A stretch of 64,000 nt of DNA from Pseudomonas sp. GD04019 (GCF_029837695.1 NZ_JAOEEA010000011.1:1-64000), one strand, 5' to 3'. Positions 1 through 8,416 are shown, counted from the first letter of the stretch. The notes: generated by a model not told the origin, from the letters alone. Numbers and translations are program-made.

Positions 1-52
1 GTCGTTCGCTTCGCTCACTCGGGACCGGCTAAAGCCGGCCCCTTAACCAAAC
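1..52 (+). other. Right-hand part of an integron attC-like recombination site
   Basis: The window opens with a stem-forming stretch (ACCGGC..GCCGGC region at 25-40), then CCCCTTAACC and AAACGTTATAC. This has the layout of the right half (L' and R' core) of attC sites of Pseudomonas chromosomal integrons. The core GTTATAC departs at one position from the GTTRRRY consensus. The left half (R'' and L'') would lie before the window, so the site cannot be fully checked. A gene with a good ribosome site starts about 48 bases downstream, as in a gene cassette. Confidence 0.5.
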
Positions 53-100
53 GTTATACGGCAGAGATGAACGGCCGTTATTTAGGAAGGGATATCCAAA

Positions 101-685
101 ATGCATCCGATTCAATGCAGGTGTGGCGCCGTTAAAGGCCAGCTCGAAAGCAATAACACCCACAGTCGCTTAATCTGCCATTGCGCCGATTGCCGTGCCT
201 TTGCGCGTTTTCTTGGCAATCCCTCTGGCGTGCTGGATAAGCAGGGTGGAACCGAGATAGTCCAGATAGCGCAACAGCACTTGCGCTTCTTGCAGGGCGA
301 GGAGCTTTTGTCGGCAGTGCGGCTCAGCGATAAGGGCATGCTGCGCTGGTACACGTCATGTTGTTCGACGCCTATCGGCAACACCATGGCTGATCCCAAG
401 GTGTCGTTTATCGGCTTGGTTCACACCTGTCTGGACCGTCAGCACATGGATAGGGATTTTGGTGCCGAGATTGCGGTGCTGAATACGGACACTGCGCTGG
501 GCGATCCGCAGCCCAAGCAGCGTGGGCTCCTTGGTGTTATCGCTCGGTTTATCTGGATCGTGGTCACAAACCGTATCGGTGGGGGGGACCGGAAGTCGCC
601 CTTGTTCGATGTTTCGGGCGTGCCGCGGGTCGTTCCCAGAGTCTTGAGGCCTGAAGAGCTGGCCAGCTTGAAAGTCGATGCGTGA
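101..685 (+). CDS. DUF6151/GFA-like zinc-binding protein, probable integron cassette gene
   Basis: This is a 194-residue cytoplasmic protein. Its N-terminus carries CRCG and CHCADC cysteine motifs, and a CC pair lies near residue 88; this is the metal-binding pattern of the GFA (glutathione-dependent formaldehyde-activating-like) fold, best matching the DUF6151 subgroup. No reaction is known for this subgroup. The ATG is preceded by AGGAAGGG at suitable distance. The gene directly follows the attC-like half-site, so it is probably the last cassette of an array. I see no second attC between its stop and the next gene, which would mark either the array end or a broken cassette. The integron link is inference; family assignment is moderately sure. 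Confidence 0.65.
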   Translation: MHPIQCRCGAVKGQLESNNTHSRLICHCADCRAFARFLGNPSGVLDKQGGTEIVQIAQQHLRFLQGEELLSAVRLSDKGMLRWYTSCCSTPIGNTMADPKVSFIGLVHTCLDRQHMDRDFGAEIAVLNTDTALGDPQPKQRGLLGVIARFIWIVVTNRIGGGDRKSPLFDVSGVPRVVPRVLRPEELASLKVDA

Positions 686-789
686 GCCTTGTTCGACCTG
701 GTCAACCGGTGCTGGAGAGGTGCCTTCCCATTCGGCCAGCCCAGCGCCAAACCCGCCCAAACGCATATTCGCGATGAGGTCAAATTGAG

Positions 790-1164
790 ATGACAGGCAA
801 GCGTCCAACCACTATCGCCGAATACATCGAGGCAGCGCCTGTCGAGAGCCGGCCGCATCTGCGCACGCTGTACGAAATTCTCAAGAGCGTCGCGCCGGAG
901 GCGCAGGAGGCGATCAAGTGGGGCGCTCCGTTCTTCGTGGAGCCGCGTTTTCTGTTCTCTTTCTCCGCGCACAAGGCGCATTGCAACTTCGCGCCCACCC
1001 AGGCGGCGCTGGAGGCGTTTCGGAAGGAGCTGCAGGGGCACAGGACCACCAAGAACTACCTGCAGATTCCCTACAGCGAGCCCGTGCCGGAGGCATTGGT
1101 GCGCCAGTTGGCCGAGTACTGTTTGCGGGCTGTTCGAGCGCGCAAGGATGAGGCCTTTTGGTAG
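790..1164 (+). CDS. DUF1801 (YdhG-like) protein
   Basis: This 124-residue protein has the pattern of the DUF1801/YdhG family: an N-terminal IAEYIEAAP helix, a conserved AIKWGAPFF segment around residues 40-50 and a following FSFSAHKAH..NF strand. Members are small soluble proteins, some binding iron-like ligands by structural analogy, but none has a firmly assigned role. It starts about 100 bases after the preceding GFA-like gene on the same strand, with GAGG and TTGAG upstream of the ATG. It may be chromosomal DNA flanking the integron or another cassette gene. No signal peptide or membrane segment is visible. Confidence 0.7.
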   Translation: MTGKRPTTIAEYIEAAPVESRPHLRTLYEILKSVAPEAQEAIKWGAPFFVEPRFLFSFSAHKAHCNFAPTQAALEAFRKELQGHRTTKNYLQIPYSEPVPEALVRQLAEYCLRAVRARKDEAFW

Positions 1165-1329
1165 CTTGAACTCCGACCGGCGCTGCCTGCCTGTTTGCAC
1201 ATGGATTGCACTTTGTGGCTTACGCGCGTCCCTCGCATATGTTCGAGCCCTTGCTGCCATGTGCAGCGCAGGGGCGGGAAGGGCAGGTACGACGCGGTCG
1301 CTGGCGCCTAATCATTCAAGGTTCGCTTC

Positions 1330-2097
1330 ATGTATCGATTTCCTCCCAGACACAAGGCGCTGATCGGCGCGGAAAGCATCGAGTACGTGCTGGCCGGCAG
1401 CGGGCCGGCGACGGTGGTGTTGGTCAACGGCTCCGGCGGGCCGATCGAGGGTTGGCACAAGGTGTTCGAGGCGCTCTCGGCAGTGGCCAGGGTGTTCGCC
1501 TACAACCGTCCCGGCATCGGCGGCAGCGCCAAGCCGCAGGTGGCCCAGTCGGCCGCGCAGATGGTCGATTCGTTACGGCAGACCCTGCGGGCGGCCGGGC
1601 TGCAGCCGCCCTATGTGCTGGTGGGGCATTCCCTGGGTGGGCTGATCGTCAACCTGTTCGCTCGGCTGCACCCGCAGGAAACGGCCGGGGTGGTGCTTGT
1701 CGAGGCATCGACGCCGGATGACGTGCTTCTGCTGCACCAGCACGACACCCGGCTACAGCGCTTGCTGGCGGCGCTGCTCGCCAAGCTGTCACCGCCCAAT
1801 CCACTGGCGGAAACCCAGCAGCTGGAGCGCTCCGTGGCCGAGTTGCAGGTGGCGCCTGGTTTCCCGCCGGTACCGCTGACCGTTATCAGCGGCGGCAAGC
1901 CGGCGATGGCCTGGGCCACCGCAGAGCAGGCCCTGACGTTGCGAGCCGAGCATCAGAAGGCGCTGGCCAAGCTGTCGCCGCTGGGTCGGCAGGTGATGGC
2001 GCTGCGCAGCGGCCATTTTCCCCAGTTCAGTGAGCCGGAGCTGGTGGTGGCTGCTATCGGCGAGATGGTAAAGGCCGCCGCGCACCAGCCAGGTTGA
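1330..2097 (+). CDS. Alpha/beta-fold hydrolase
   Basis: This is a 255-residue hydrolase of the alpha/beta fold. It shows the oxyanion segment VLVNGSGGPIEGW around residues 30-42 and the nucleophile elbow GHSLGG around residues 99-104 (catalytic Ser). A late Asp is not obvious, and the final His is plausibly in RSGHFPQFSEPE near residue 233. The substrate cannot be told from sequence; esterase or proline-iminopeptidase-like activity is possible. The N-terminus has no signal peptide, so it is probably cytoplasmic. It stands alone: 165 bases separate it from the DUF1801 gene, and about 220 bases with no gene separate it from the next one. Confidence 0.75.
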   Translation: MYRFPPRHKALIGAESIEYVLAGSGPATVVLVNGSGGPIEGWHKVFEALSAVARVFAYNRPGIGGSAKPQVAQSAAQMVDSLRQTLRAAGLQPPYVLVGHSLGGLIVNLFARLHPQETAGVVLVEASTPDDVLLLHQHDTRLQRLLAALLAKLSPPNPLAETQQLERSVAELQVAPGFPPVPLTVISGGKPAMAWATAEQALTLRAEHQKALAKLSPLGRQVMALRSGHFPQFSEPELVVAAIGEMVKAAAHQPG

Positions 2098-2315
2098 TGT
2101 CCGCACGGTTGCTAGCGGTCAGCTGTGCGCTCGGTGGCTTGTAAGCCATTCGCTATGTTCTTCGTCGGAAAGGGTTGATTTCATATTGATATCACCGTTC
2201 CGCTCGCATAGCCTTTATTCACTATCGCTTTTAGCCCGTTGGCTAAGCGGCAGCTGGTTCTACGGATGGACTATTCCCCGCATTCAATAGGCCGTCTTAC
2301 CGTAGAGCTGTCGGT

Positions 2316-2627
2316 ATGTATTTCAAACGAATCCTCGCCACGTTGGCGTCATTCTCCGCTTTGCTCCTCGCGTGCGCACCGCTGGCCCACGCCGGGCAGG
2401 CCGGTGGGCAGCTGAATGTCAGCCTGACCATCGTCAAGAGCTGTGAAGTAGCGGGCGAATCCACCTCCGGCGCCTACCGGGTCAGCAGCCGTGGCTGCGA
2501 GGCAGCTGCCTATCAGCTGCAGGACGAGAGTGGAAAGCCGCTGGCCACCCAGCCCGCCGAGCGCGACGCGGTTACCCGCCTGGACGCCAGCGACAGCGCC
2601 AGCCCGCGCGTCGTCGTTTACTGGTAA
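2316..2627 (+). CDS. Very short secreted SCPU-like protein
   Basis: This 103-residue protein has a clear signal peptide (ending LAHA|GQ) and then the opening strand GGQLNVSLTIVKSCEV, which closely resembles the start of spore-coat-U (SCPU) pilins such as those of the neighbouring Csu operon. A second Cys occurs at SRGCEA and the protein ends VVVYW, recalling the TVTW/TVSW ending of those pilins. It is only about half a normal SCPU domain. It runs convergent to csuE, ending six bases from that gene's stop. It could be a decayed pilin, a capping subunit or an assembly modulator; none of these is shown. Homology to SCPU is inferred from short motifs. Confidence 0.6.
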   Translation: MYFKRILATLASFSALLLACAPLAHAGQAGGQLNVSLTIVKSCEVAGESTSGAYRVSSRGCEAAAYQLQDESGKPLATQPAERDAVTRLDASDSASPRVVVYW

Positions 2628-2633
2628 GCCACC

Positions 2634-3602
2634 TCAGTAGCTGATGATCAGCAGCACATTGTCGATGTAGGTACCCGCCGGCACGTTGGGCTGGCTCGGG
2701 TCGATGATCGCCTGGTAGGAAAAACTCTGTGAGTCGCCGGTGCCCGCCGCGCTGAGCGGCGTCGTGGTGTTCCAGATCACGCTGCTGTTCGGGCGGTACA
2801 GGTGGTAGCGCATGTATTGCCCGCCATTGGCCAGGCGTCGCCAGGACGCCTGGTAGTGCTGCCCATCGTCGAAGCCCAGGGTGAAGCCTTCGCTATTGGT
2901 ACAGGTGACTGCCAGCGACTGCACCTGCGGGCCGAACTGGCTGATCAGCGCATGGGTGCCGAAATTCACCGCCGGCAGGCTGTCGATCTGGCAGGCCTTG
3001 GTCACCACCAGGGTGATGTTGATCGTGGCCAGCGAGCCGCTGCCCCAGTTGTTCGGAGTGCCGCAGATCACCACACAGGGCTGGGTCAGGCCAGGGCTGC
3101 GCTCCCAGGCGCAGATATTGAGCGCGCCGAGCACGCAGATCGCCCAGTCCCAGCGCAGGGTGACGCTGGCGGTGTAGGTGCCGGCCGGCACGTTGGGGCC
3201 GAGGTTGGTGCGGAAGTACAGGGCGATGGCGGAGGAGGTTCCGCCGATGGTCAGCAGGTTGATCACCCCCAGCTGCTGCGCCGTGCCGGAGGGCAGCGCC
3301 TGGGTGAACCCGGCGTCCTGATAGATCTGGAAGGGGATCTGGTTGCCGTTGCCGTCCTTCAGCAGCAGCGGTGCCGCCGAATTCAGAGTCACCCGCACGT
3401 AGGCACCACTGAACGCCGTGAGTACCCCGCCGCAGGACAGACCGGCCCCCGCTGCGGCCTGCTGGGCTACGTTGCGCAGGGCCAGCGAGCTGGCAGTACC
3501 CAGGTTGACGGCGGCGGTATAGGTACTGCAGGCGGCGCGTGCGGGAGCCGCGCCGAGCAAGCCAAGCACCAGCAGCAGGACTAGCAGGTTGCGCCGGTTC
3601 AT
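2634..3602 (-). CDS. csuE: Csu-type pilus tip adhesin (two SCPU domains)
   Basis: This 322-residue secreted protein has a signal peptide (ending APARA|ACS) and two spore-coat-U domains: an N-terminal one to about residue 160, and a C-terminal one from about residue 180 (ITLVVTKACQ) to the end (VLLIISY). In archaic chaperone-usher systems the two-domain last gene product is the tip adhesin that contacts hydrophobic surfaces. The start ATG overlaps the usher stop in an ATGA, so translation is coupled. A longer frame reading upstream of this start is only an overlap with the usher. It is the last gene of the operon, and there is almost no room for a terminator before the convergent small gene. 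Confidence 0.85.
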   Translation of the reverse strand: MNRRNLLVLLLVLGLLGAAPARAACSTYTAAVNLGTASSLALRNVAQQAAAGAGLSCGGVLTAFSGAYVRVTLNSAAPLLLKDGNGNQIPFQIYQDAGFTQALPSGTAQQLGVINLLTIGGTSSAIALYFRTNLGPNVPAGTYTASVTLRWDWAICVLGALNICAWERSPGLTQPCVVICGTPNNWGSGSLATINITLVVTKACQIDSLPAVNFGTHALISQFGPQVQSLAVTCTNSEGFTLGFDDGQHYQASWRRLANGGQYMRYHLYRPNSSVIWNTTTPLSAAGTGDSQSFSYQAIIDPSQPNVPAGTYIDNVLLIISY

Positions 3603-5911
3603 GGCGTGGTACCGCCTGGCAAACAGGGCAGTGGGCCGATCAGGGCGATCTCCGCGGCCTTGGGGTCCAGTGCGAACTGGCTGGAGCAGGTCGCGCCGCT
3701 GGGCAGGCGCACTTCGAGGCTGTTCTGCTCGGCCAGGCCCTCCAGATACACCTGGCCATCCCAGCCGACGTAGGTCTGCTGGCCAGAGGGCTGGTGGGTC
3801 ACCCGCGCGCCCCGCGGCAGCGCCGTGCCGCTGGCGTCCACCAGGCCCACGCTGGCGGCCAGGCGCTGCTGCAGGTCGAACTGCAGCAGGGCGCCGCTGC
3901 CCTCGTGCACGGCGATCTGGCGCAGGGTGTCGCCGCTCTGCACGTTGCTCGGCAACTGCAGCAGGTCGATCTCGTACTGGCCGGGGTAGTAGGACGGCAC
4001 CCAGGGCACCAGCAGGTAGCCATGCTCGTCGGTCTGGCCCAGCAACTGGTGCTCGAAGCGCACCGGCACCTTGGCATAGCCGTTGGTGCTGACCACCACG
4101 AAGGCGTCGTCGATGCGGTTGCTGGCGAACACCTGGCCTTGCATGGCCACCAGCGAGCCACTCAGCCCGCCCCAGTGGGTGGTGAGGTCGCCATCCTGAT
4201 AGATGCCTCCCTGCAGCTGGGCCTTGCTGGTGCGCCAGGTCATGTCGGCCTGGCGGTACTCGCCACCACCGCCGGCGTAGCCCAGGTTCCAGCCCAGGCC
4301 GCCCTCGCTGGGCGGGCTGCGGCTGTAGTTGACCCGCGCGCGCTGGTCGCCGTCGCTGTTGCGCTCGATGCCGGTGGAGAGGGTGGCGAGCAGGTCGAAG
4401 GGGATCACCAGCTGCGCCTGGGCCGAGTAGTCGGACTCGCCGATCTGCCGGTTGAACGACAGGTAGACGCTGCTGTTGCTCCACAGGCTCTTCGACCAGG
4501 ACAGGTTGATCAGACGAGTGCGGGTGCCGTCGTGCTCCTCGTTGGCGAAATAGCCGACACCGAAGGAGCCGAAGCGCTCCGGGCTGAAGGTGAAGGTCAG
4601 CTGGTCGCTGGTCTTGCTCAACTGGCCGCCGGTGAGGCCATCCTCCAGGGCGTCGACCAGGCTGAGGTCGGCGTAGCCCTCGCTGCGCTGGATGCGCTGG
4701 GCGGTTACGCCGAAGTGGCGCGCGTAGTAGCTGTAGCCGAGGCTGTACTGCTGGCCGCTGCCGATGCCCTGGCTGTGGCTGACCGAGCTGGTCAGGGTGC
4801 CCAGCATGCCCAGGCCGAATGTGCCGCCGAGGCCTCCCAGGCGCAGGTCGTCGCCGACTTCGGCATGGCCTTCCAGGGTGAAGTGGTCGTTGACCCCGTA
4901 GCGCAGGGTGCCGCTGCTGGCGAAGCTGCCGTAGGAGAAGTTCTCCAGGCCGTAGTCGCGGCGCAGCTTGCCGGCGGACAGCGAGTAGTCGAACAGGCCC
5001 TGCTTGAGCAGGGTGTCGGTGACGTAGAAGGGCACCGCCGTGGCCACCTGGCGGCCGAGGGCGTCGGTGGTGACCAGGGTCGCGGTGCCGGCGCCGCTGA
5101 TGTAGGGCACGGTGTTCAGGGTGAACGGGCCGGGACGCAGGGTTTCACTGCTGACCCGCGAGTTGTCGATGAACAGGTCGAGGGTGCTGGGCACTGCGGC
5201 ATCGCCGTCGAAGCGCGGCAGCGGGTAGGTGATCAGGTCCGGGCGCAGGGCGAAGTTGCGGGCGATCTGCAACCCGCCCAGGCGTACCGCGCTGTTCCAG
5301 GTCAGAGCGTCGGTCACCAGGTCGCCGCCGCTGTAGCTGACCATGTCATCCTGGCGATTGAAGCGCCAACTGGTGTCGTAGCGGGTGTAGCCGTCCTGGT
5401 AGCCCGGTCCGCTGAAGCTGTGGCGATAGACGCCAGTGTTGGAGATCACGCCGAAGCCGTCGAACAGGCGCTGCTCCAGCCAGGTGTTGGCATAGTGGCT
5501 GCCGCTGTCGCTGTAGTAGAGGTCGTAGTTGAACAGCAGTCCGAGGGAGCTCTGCGCCGGTAGCGGCTGGTTCAGGCTGGTGGCGCCGAAGCTCTGCAGC
5601 GGCAACCACTCGCTGGGTAGGGTGAGCAGCAGGCGCTGGCTGTCCTGCTGGTACTTGCTTTGTAGCTGGTCGATGGAGTCCAGCGCCACCCAGGGCTCGC
5701 CGCCAGCATCCAGGCGCACGCCGGCGGCGATCAGCTCGCCGCGTTCGACGTATAGCCGGCCTTGCAGCTCGCGCACCGCCAGCACCTTGCCGCTCGGCAA
5801 CTGGTTCACCACCAGCTCCAGGTAGAGTTGGTTGGCGCTCTCCAGCTGCTCCGGCGACTCGGCCAGAGCTGACGTGCAGAGCAGCAGGGCCAGCAGGCAC
5901 AGGCGCCGCAG
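3599..5911 (-). CDS. csuD: Csu-type outer-membrane usher
   Basis: This is an outer-membrane usher of the archaic chaperone-usher class, about 770 residues, which would thread SCPU subunits across the outer membrane. Visible are a signal peptide (LRRLCLLALLLCTSALA|ESPEQ), the N-terminal domain, a long beta-barrel with the conserved DLFIDNSRV and plug-like segments, and a C-terminal part with GYLLVPW and the final CLPGG. The start is uncertain. No ATG, GTG or TTG exists in frame between position 6091 (deep inside csuC) and the signal peptide, so 5911 (CTG, five bases after the csuC stop) is given as the best guess. A one-base indel relative to a GTG at 5919 would also explain this. Confidence 0.8.
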   Translation of the reverse strand: MRRLCLLALLLCTSALAESPEQLESANQLYLELVVNQLPSGKVLAVRELQGRLYVERGELIAAGVRLDAGGEPWVALDSIDQLQSKYQQDSQRLLLTLPSEWLPLQSFGATSLNQPLPAQSSLGLLFNYDLYYSDSGSHYANTWLEQRLFDGFGVISNTGVYRHSFSGPGYQDGYTRYDTSWRFNRQDDMVSYSGGDLVTDALTWNSAVRLGGLQIARNFALRPDLITYPLPRFDGDAAVPSTLDLFIDNSRVSSETLRPGPFTLNTVPYISGAGTATLVTTDALGRQVATAVPFYVTDTLLKQGLFDYSLSAGKLRRDYGLENFSYGSFASSGTLRYGVNDHFTLEGHAEVGDDLRLGGLGGTFGLGMLGTLTSSVSHSQGIGSGQQYSLGYSYYARHFGVTAQRIQRSEGYADLSLVDALEDGLTGGQLSKTSDQLTFTFSPERFGSFGVGYFANEEHDGTRTRLINLSWSKSLWSNSSVYLSFNRQIGESDYSAQAQLVIPFDLLATLSTGIERNSDGDQRARVNYSRSPPSEGGLGWNLGYAGGGGEYRQADMTWRTSKAQLQGGIYQDGDLTTHWGGLSGSLVAMQGQVFASNRIDDAFVVVSTNGYAKVPVRFEHQLLGQTDEHGYLLVPWVPSYYPGQYEIDLLQLPSNVQSGDTLRQIAVHEGSGALLQFDLQQRLAASVGLVDASGTALPRGARVTHQPSGQQTYVGWDGQVYLEGLAEQNSLEVRLPSGATCSSQFALDPKAAEIALIGPLPCLPGGTTP

Positions 5912-5915
5912 CCAG

Positions 5916-6671
5916 TCACTCGGGCTGGATTTGCTGGGGCTTTTTCCATTCGTTGATCCGGGCTTCCAGGCGGCCCTGCCGAGGCGCGGCGCTGGGCAGC
6001 TGCCAGCGCATTTCCGCGCCGGGCAGCACGTAGCCGAGCAGGCCGTTGGCCAGGCTGAACTGGCCGAGGTTGGCCTGTGAGAGGCGGGCATGGGCTGAGC
6101 CCTGGTTGCGGATGTAGAGGAAGCGCTGGCCGCCGCTCTCGACGATGCGGTAGTGCAACTGCGGCGCCAGGGGCTGGCCAGTCCGTGGTGCGTCACTGGA
6201 GCCGTCATCCAGGAAAGCCCCGGCACCGGTCACGAACAGCGGCACCGAATAGCGCATCTGGAACTGCACGCCGAGCTCTGGCGGTCGCTCGTTCGGCGGC
6301 AGTACCTCGTCCACCAGCACCCGGTAGCTCTGCAGGGTGCCCGGCGCCGCCGGCTGCAAGCTGACCAGGCGCACCAGTTGGCGCTTGCCCGGCTGTAGGG
6401 TGGCCATGGGCGGGCTGCCGACCACCTGCTTCTGCTGGCTGAGCTGGTCCTCGAAGCCCGTCTGGTGCCAGGCCAGCACGCGGATCTGCAATTCCACCGG
6501 CGCCAGTCCGCGATTCTCCAGCCACAGCGCCGCGGCCTTCTGTTCGGCCTCGATCAGCGGGTTGATCGGCCAGATGAGAATCGAGCTGGCCGCCTGGCCG
6601 GTCTGTGCCACCAGCAGCGCCAGCAGGAGCCAGTGCGGGCGGAGCGGAGTGAATGAAACGAGGTTGGTCAT
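5916..6671 (-). CDS. csuC: Csu-type periplasmic pilus chaperone
   Basis: This 251-residue PapD-like periplasmic chaperone has an N-terminal hydrophobic signal (WLLLALLVAQTGQA|AS), then the first immunoglobulin domain with the ALWLENRG and YRVLVDEVLP strands typical of subunit-binding chaperones, and a second domain from about residue 130. It would bind each SCPU pilin after Sec export and deliver it to the usher. It sits between csuB (six-base gap) and csuD (four-base gap) in the canonical csuA/B-A-B-C-D-E order. No anomalies are seen in the coding sequence itself. Confidence 0.88.
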   Translation of the reverse strand: MTNLVSFTPLRPHWLLLALLVAQTGQAASSILIWPINPLIEAEQKAAALWLENRGLAPVELQIRVLAWHQTGFEDQLSQQKQVVGSPPMATLQPGKRQLVRLVSLQPAAPGTLQSYRVLVDEVLPPNERPPELGVQFQMRYSVPLFVTGAGAFLDDGSSDAPRTGQPLAPQLHYRIVESGGQRFLYIRNQGSAHARLSQANLGQFSLANGLLGYVLPGAEMRWQLPSAAPRQGRLEARINEWKKPQQIQPE

Positions 6672-6677
6672 GGTCGC

Positions 6678-7250
6678 TCAATAGCTCAGGGTCACGGTGA
6701 CCGTGTCGACGTAGAAGCCGGCCGACGGCATGGGGCTGACGCTGAACAGCCGCGCGTAGACCGGGTAGGTGAGGCTGTTGCCGCTGGAGGGGAAGGTGGT
6801 GCTGATGTTGGCGCCGCCATTGCTGCCGTTGCCCCAGACGACGCTGTAGCCGGCGTCCTGGTACAGCTGGTAGCGCAGCTTTTCGCTGCCCTTGGCCAGG
6901 AAGCGCCCGCTGCCGACGCCGCTGGCGTTGTTGCCGGCATTCAGTGACAGGGTGAAGGGCGTGCCGGGCGAGCACTGCAGGACGATGGAGCCGCTGCCCG
7001 GCGTGCTGACCACGTCCAGGTTGCTGCTCAGGGTGCTGACCTGGCCGAAGGAGATGCTGCCGAACGAGGTGGCGTCGCTGCTGCCGGCGCCCAGCAGGCA
7101 GCCGGGGACTATCACCGCACGCAGCTCGAAGCTCTGGCTCAGGGTCTTGTCGTTGATGCCGCTGTCGGCGAGTGACGGCAGCGTGAAGGGCAGCAGGAAC
7201 AGCCCTGGCCAGATGCTGCGGGGCGCAAGCCAAGGGCATCGGCACGACAT
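6678..7250 (-). CDS. csuB: Csu-type minor pilin, SCPU domain
   Basis: This 190-residue secreted pilin has one SCPU domain: a signal peptide (LPFTLPSLA|DSG), the FGSISFGQVS segment, QCSPGTPFTLSLN, YQLYQDA and a terminal VTVTLSY strand. The start at 7250 is chosen because its ATG overlaps the csuA stop (TGATG) and gives a proper signal peptide; upstream in-frame starts lie inside csuA. The predicted role is a minor subunit linking the rod and the tip adhesin. It is the third gene of the operon. Confidence 0.83.
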   Translation of the reverse strand: MSCRCPWLAPRSIWPGLFLLPFTLPSLADSGINDKTLSQSFELRAVIVPGCLLGAGSSDATSFGSISFGQVSTLSSNLDVVSTPGSGSIVLQCSPGTPFTLSLNAGNNASGVGSGRFLAKGSEKLRYQLYQDAGYSVVWGNGSNGGANISTTFPSSGNSLTYPVYARLFSVSPMPSAGFYVDTVTVTLSY

Positions 7251-7762
7251 CACCAACTCACCGTGACGGTCAGGGTGTCGCCGTAGTTGCCCGCCTGGGG
7301 CACCGACTGCGCCGGCACCCTGCCGTATACCGGCAGCCACTGATCCTGTCCGTTGCCTATGCCGGTGACGCCGGTGCTGTTATCCCAGACGGTGGCGTAG
7401 TCCGCTGCGGTGTAGAGGTTGTAATCCAGCTGCGCGGCGCCGGGGCCGAGCAGCTTGCGGCTGGCCACCACGCCGCTCTGGCCGCCGTTGATCAGTACCC
7501 GGTAGGGTACGTTTTGCTGACAGTTGACCCGCAGCGCGCCGGCGTTGGGCTGGCCGACCTTGCTGACCGAGTTGGACAGGGAGAAGTGGGTGCCGAAATC
7601 CAGGGTGCCGAAGTCGATGCTGCCGCCGTTGATGCTGCCGGCATAGCAGGCGGGAAGAACCTCGACGATCAGTCCGATACTGGCCGTCTTGTCGACCGCA
7701 TGCTGTTCGGCCGAGCCGAGCATCAGCAGTGGTAGCCACCACGGGCGGAATGTACGGCGCAT
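7250..7762 (-). CDS. csuA: Csu-type minor pilin, SCPU domain
   Basis: This 170-residue SCPU-domain pilin has a hydrophobic N-terminal segment WWLPLLMLGSAEQ (a weak signal-peptide cleavage region), then IGLIVEVLPACYAG, FGTLDFGTHF, VNCQQNVPYRVLINGG, YNLYTAADY and a final DTLTVTVSW. The alternation of short conserved strands matches the CsuA/B-CsuA-CsuB family. It starts 49 bases after the major pilin gene and ends overlapping csuB by one base. The strictly hydrophobic core of the leader is short compared with its neighbours, so export efficiency or the exact start is less certain. Confidence 0.8.
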   Translation of the reverse strand: MRRTFRPWWLPLLMLGSAEQHAVDKTASIGLIVEVLPACYAGSINGGSIDFGTLDFGTHFSLSNSVSKVGQPNAGALRVNCQQNVPYRVLINGGQSGVVASRKLLGPGAAQLDYNLYTAADYATVWDNSTGVTGIGNGQDQWLPVYGRVPAQSVPQAGNYGDTLTVTVSW

Positions 7763-7811
7763 GTTTCTTCCCTGAGCTGAAAAGAATTCCTCGATCGGGT
7801 GGATTGCTGAC

Positions 7812-8345
7812 TCACCAGGTGACCGTGACCTGCACGGTGTCTAGGTAGGTGCCGGGGGCGGGTGTGGCCTGGGCGGGCACCCGGCCATAGACGATGACTT
7901 CTTCGTCGCTACCGGTGCCGACGCCGGTGAGTACCGTGCCGCTGGCGCCGCCATCGCCCCAGGGCACCTGGCGCGCGCCGTCCTGATACAGGTCGTAGGC
8001 AACGAAGGCGCCGCCGCTCTGCATGCGCCGCTGGCTGCCGCTGGGGTTGGCGCCGGTGTCGATGGCGATGCTGTAGTTGGTGTTGAGGCTGCACTGCAGG
8101 CCGAAGGAGCCACCGCCGCCGCTGCCCACCGAGCGGCCGTCGATGGTGTTGTCCAGGTTGGTGTAGTCGCCGAAGGTGAGGGAGCCGAAGGTGTTGACGC
8201 CGCCGCTCTCGGTGCCATTGGTGACCGTGCACCCCGTACCGACGATGAGCTGCACGTTCATTTGCCCCTGCAGCTCGCCGGCCGCCCAGGCCGAAGTGCC
8301 GAAAAGACTAAGCAGAATTACCGATGCGCTCTTGAAATGGTTCAC
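7812..8345 (-). CDS. csuAB: Csu-type major pilin, SCPU domain
   Basis: This 177-residue secreted protein is the first gene of the operon and the likely major rod subunit. It has a signal peptide ending SAWA|AGE, the donor-type strand GQMNVQLIVGTGCTV, then FGSLTFGDYTNL, LQCSLNTNYSIAID, VAYDLYQDGAR and a terminal VQVTVTW. The two cysteines (GTGCTV and LQCSL) would form the usual SCPU disulfide. A glycine run near residues 75-80 is a loop. A sigma70-like promoter can be placed 43 to 71 bases upstream. Confidence 0.85.
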   Translation of the reverse strand: MNHFKSASVILLSLFGTSAWAAGELQGQMNVQLIVGTGCTVTNGTESGGVNTFGSLTFGDYTNLDNTIDGRSVGSGGGGSFGLQCSLNTNYSIAIDTGANPSGSQRRMQSGGAFVAYDLYQDGARQVPWGDGGASGTVLTGVGTGSDEEVIVYGRVPAQATPAPGTYLDTVQVTVTW

Positions 8346-8387
8346 GGCTGGCCCATCCCTTCAGGCTGAAACTCCACTGTTTTTGGG

Positions 8388-8416
8388 ACCATAGTCCAGC
8401 CCCCGTGTACGCTCAA
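8388..8416 (-). promoter_or_regulatory. Candidate sigma70 promoter of the csu operon
   Basis: On the minus strand, TTGAGC (8416-8411) and TATGGT (8393-8388) are separated by exactly 17 bases. Each box matches four of six consensus bases. The predicted transcription start near 8381 leaves a leader of about 36 bases before csuA/B. No experimental support; the call rests on spacing and position only. Confidence 0.4.

Noticed and set aside
3539..5563. 674-codon plus-strand open frame opposite the usher
   Set aside because: Ala/Gln/Gly/Val-rich translation with no signal or motif; the usher on the minus strand is clear.
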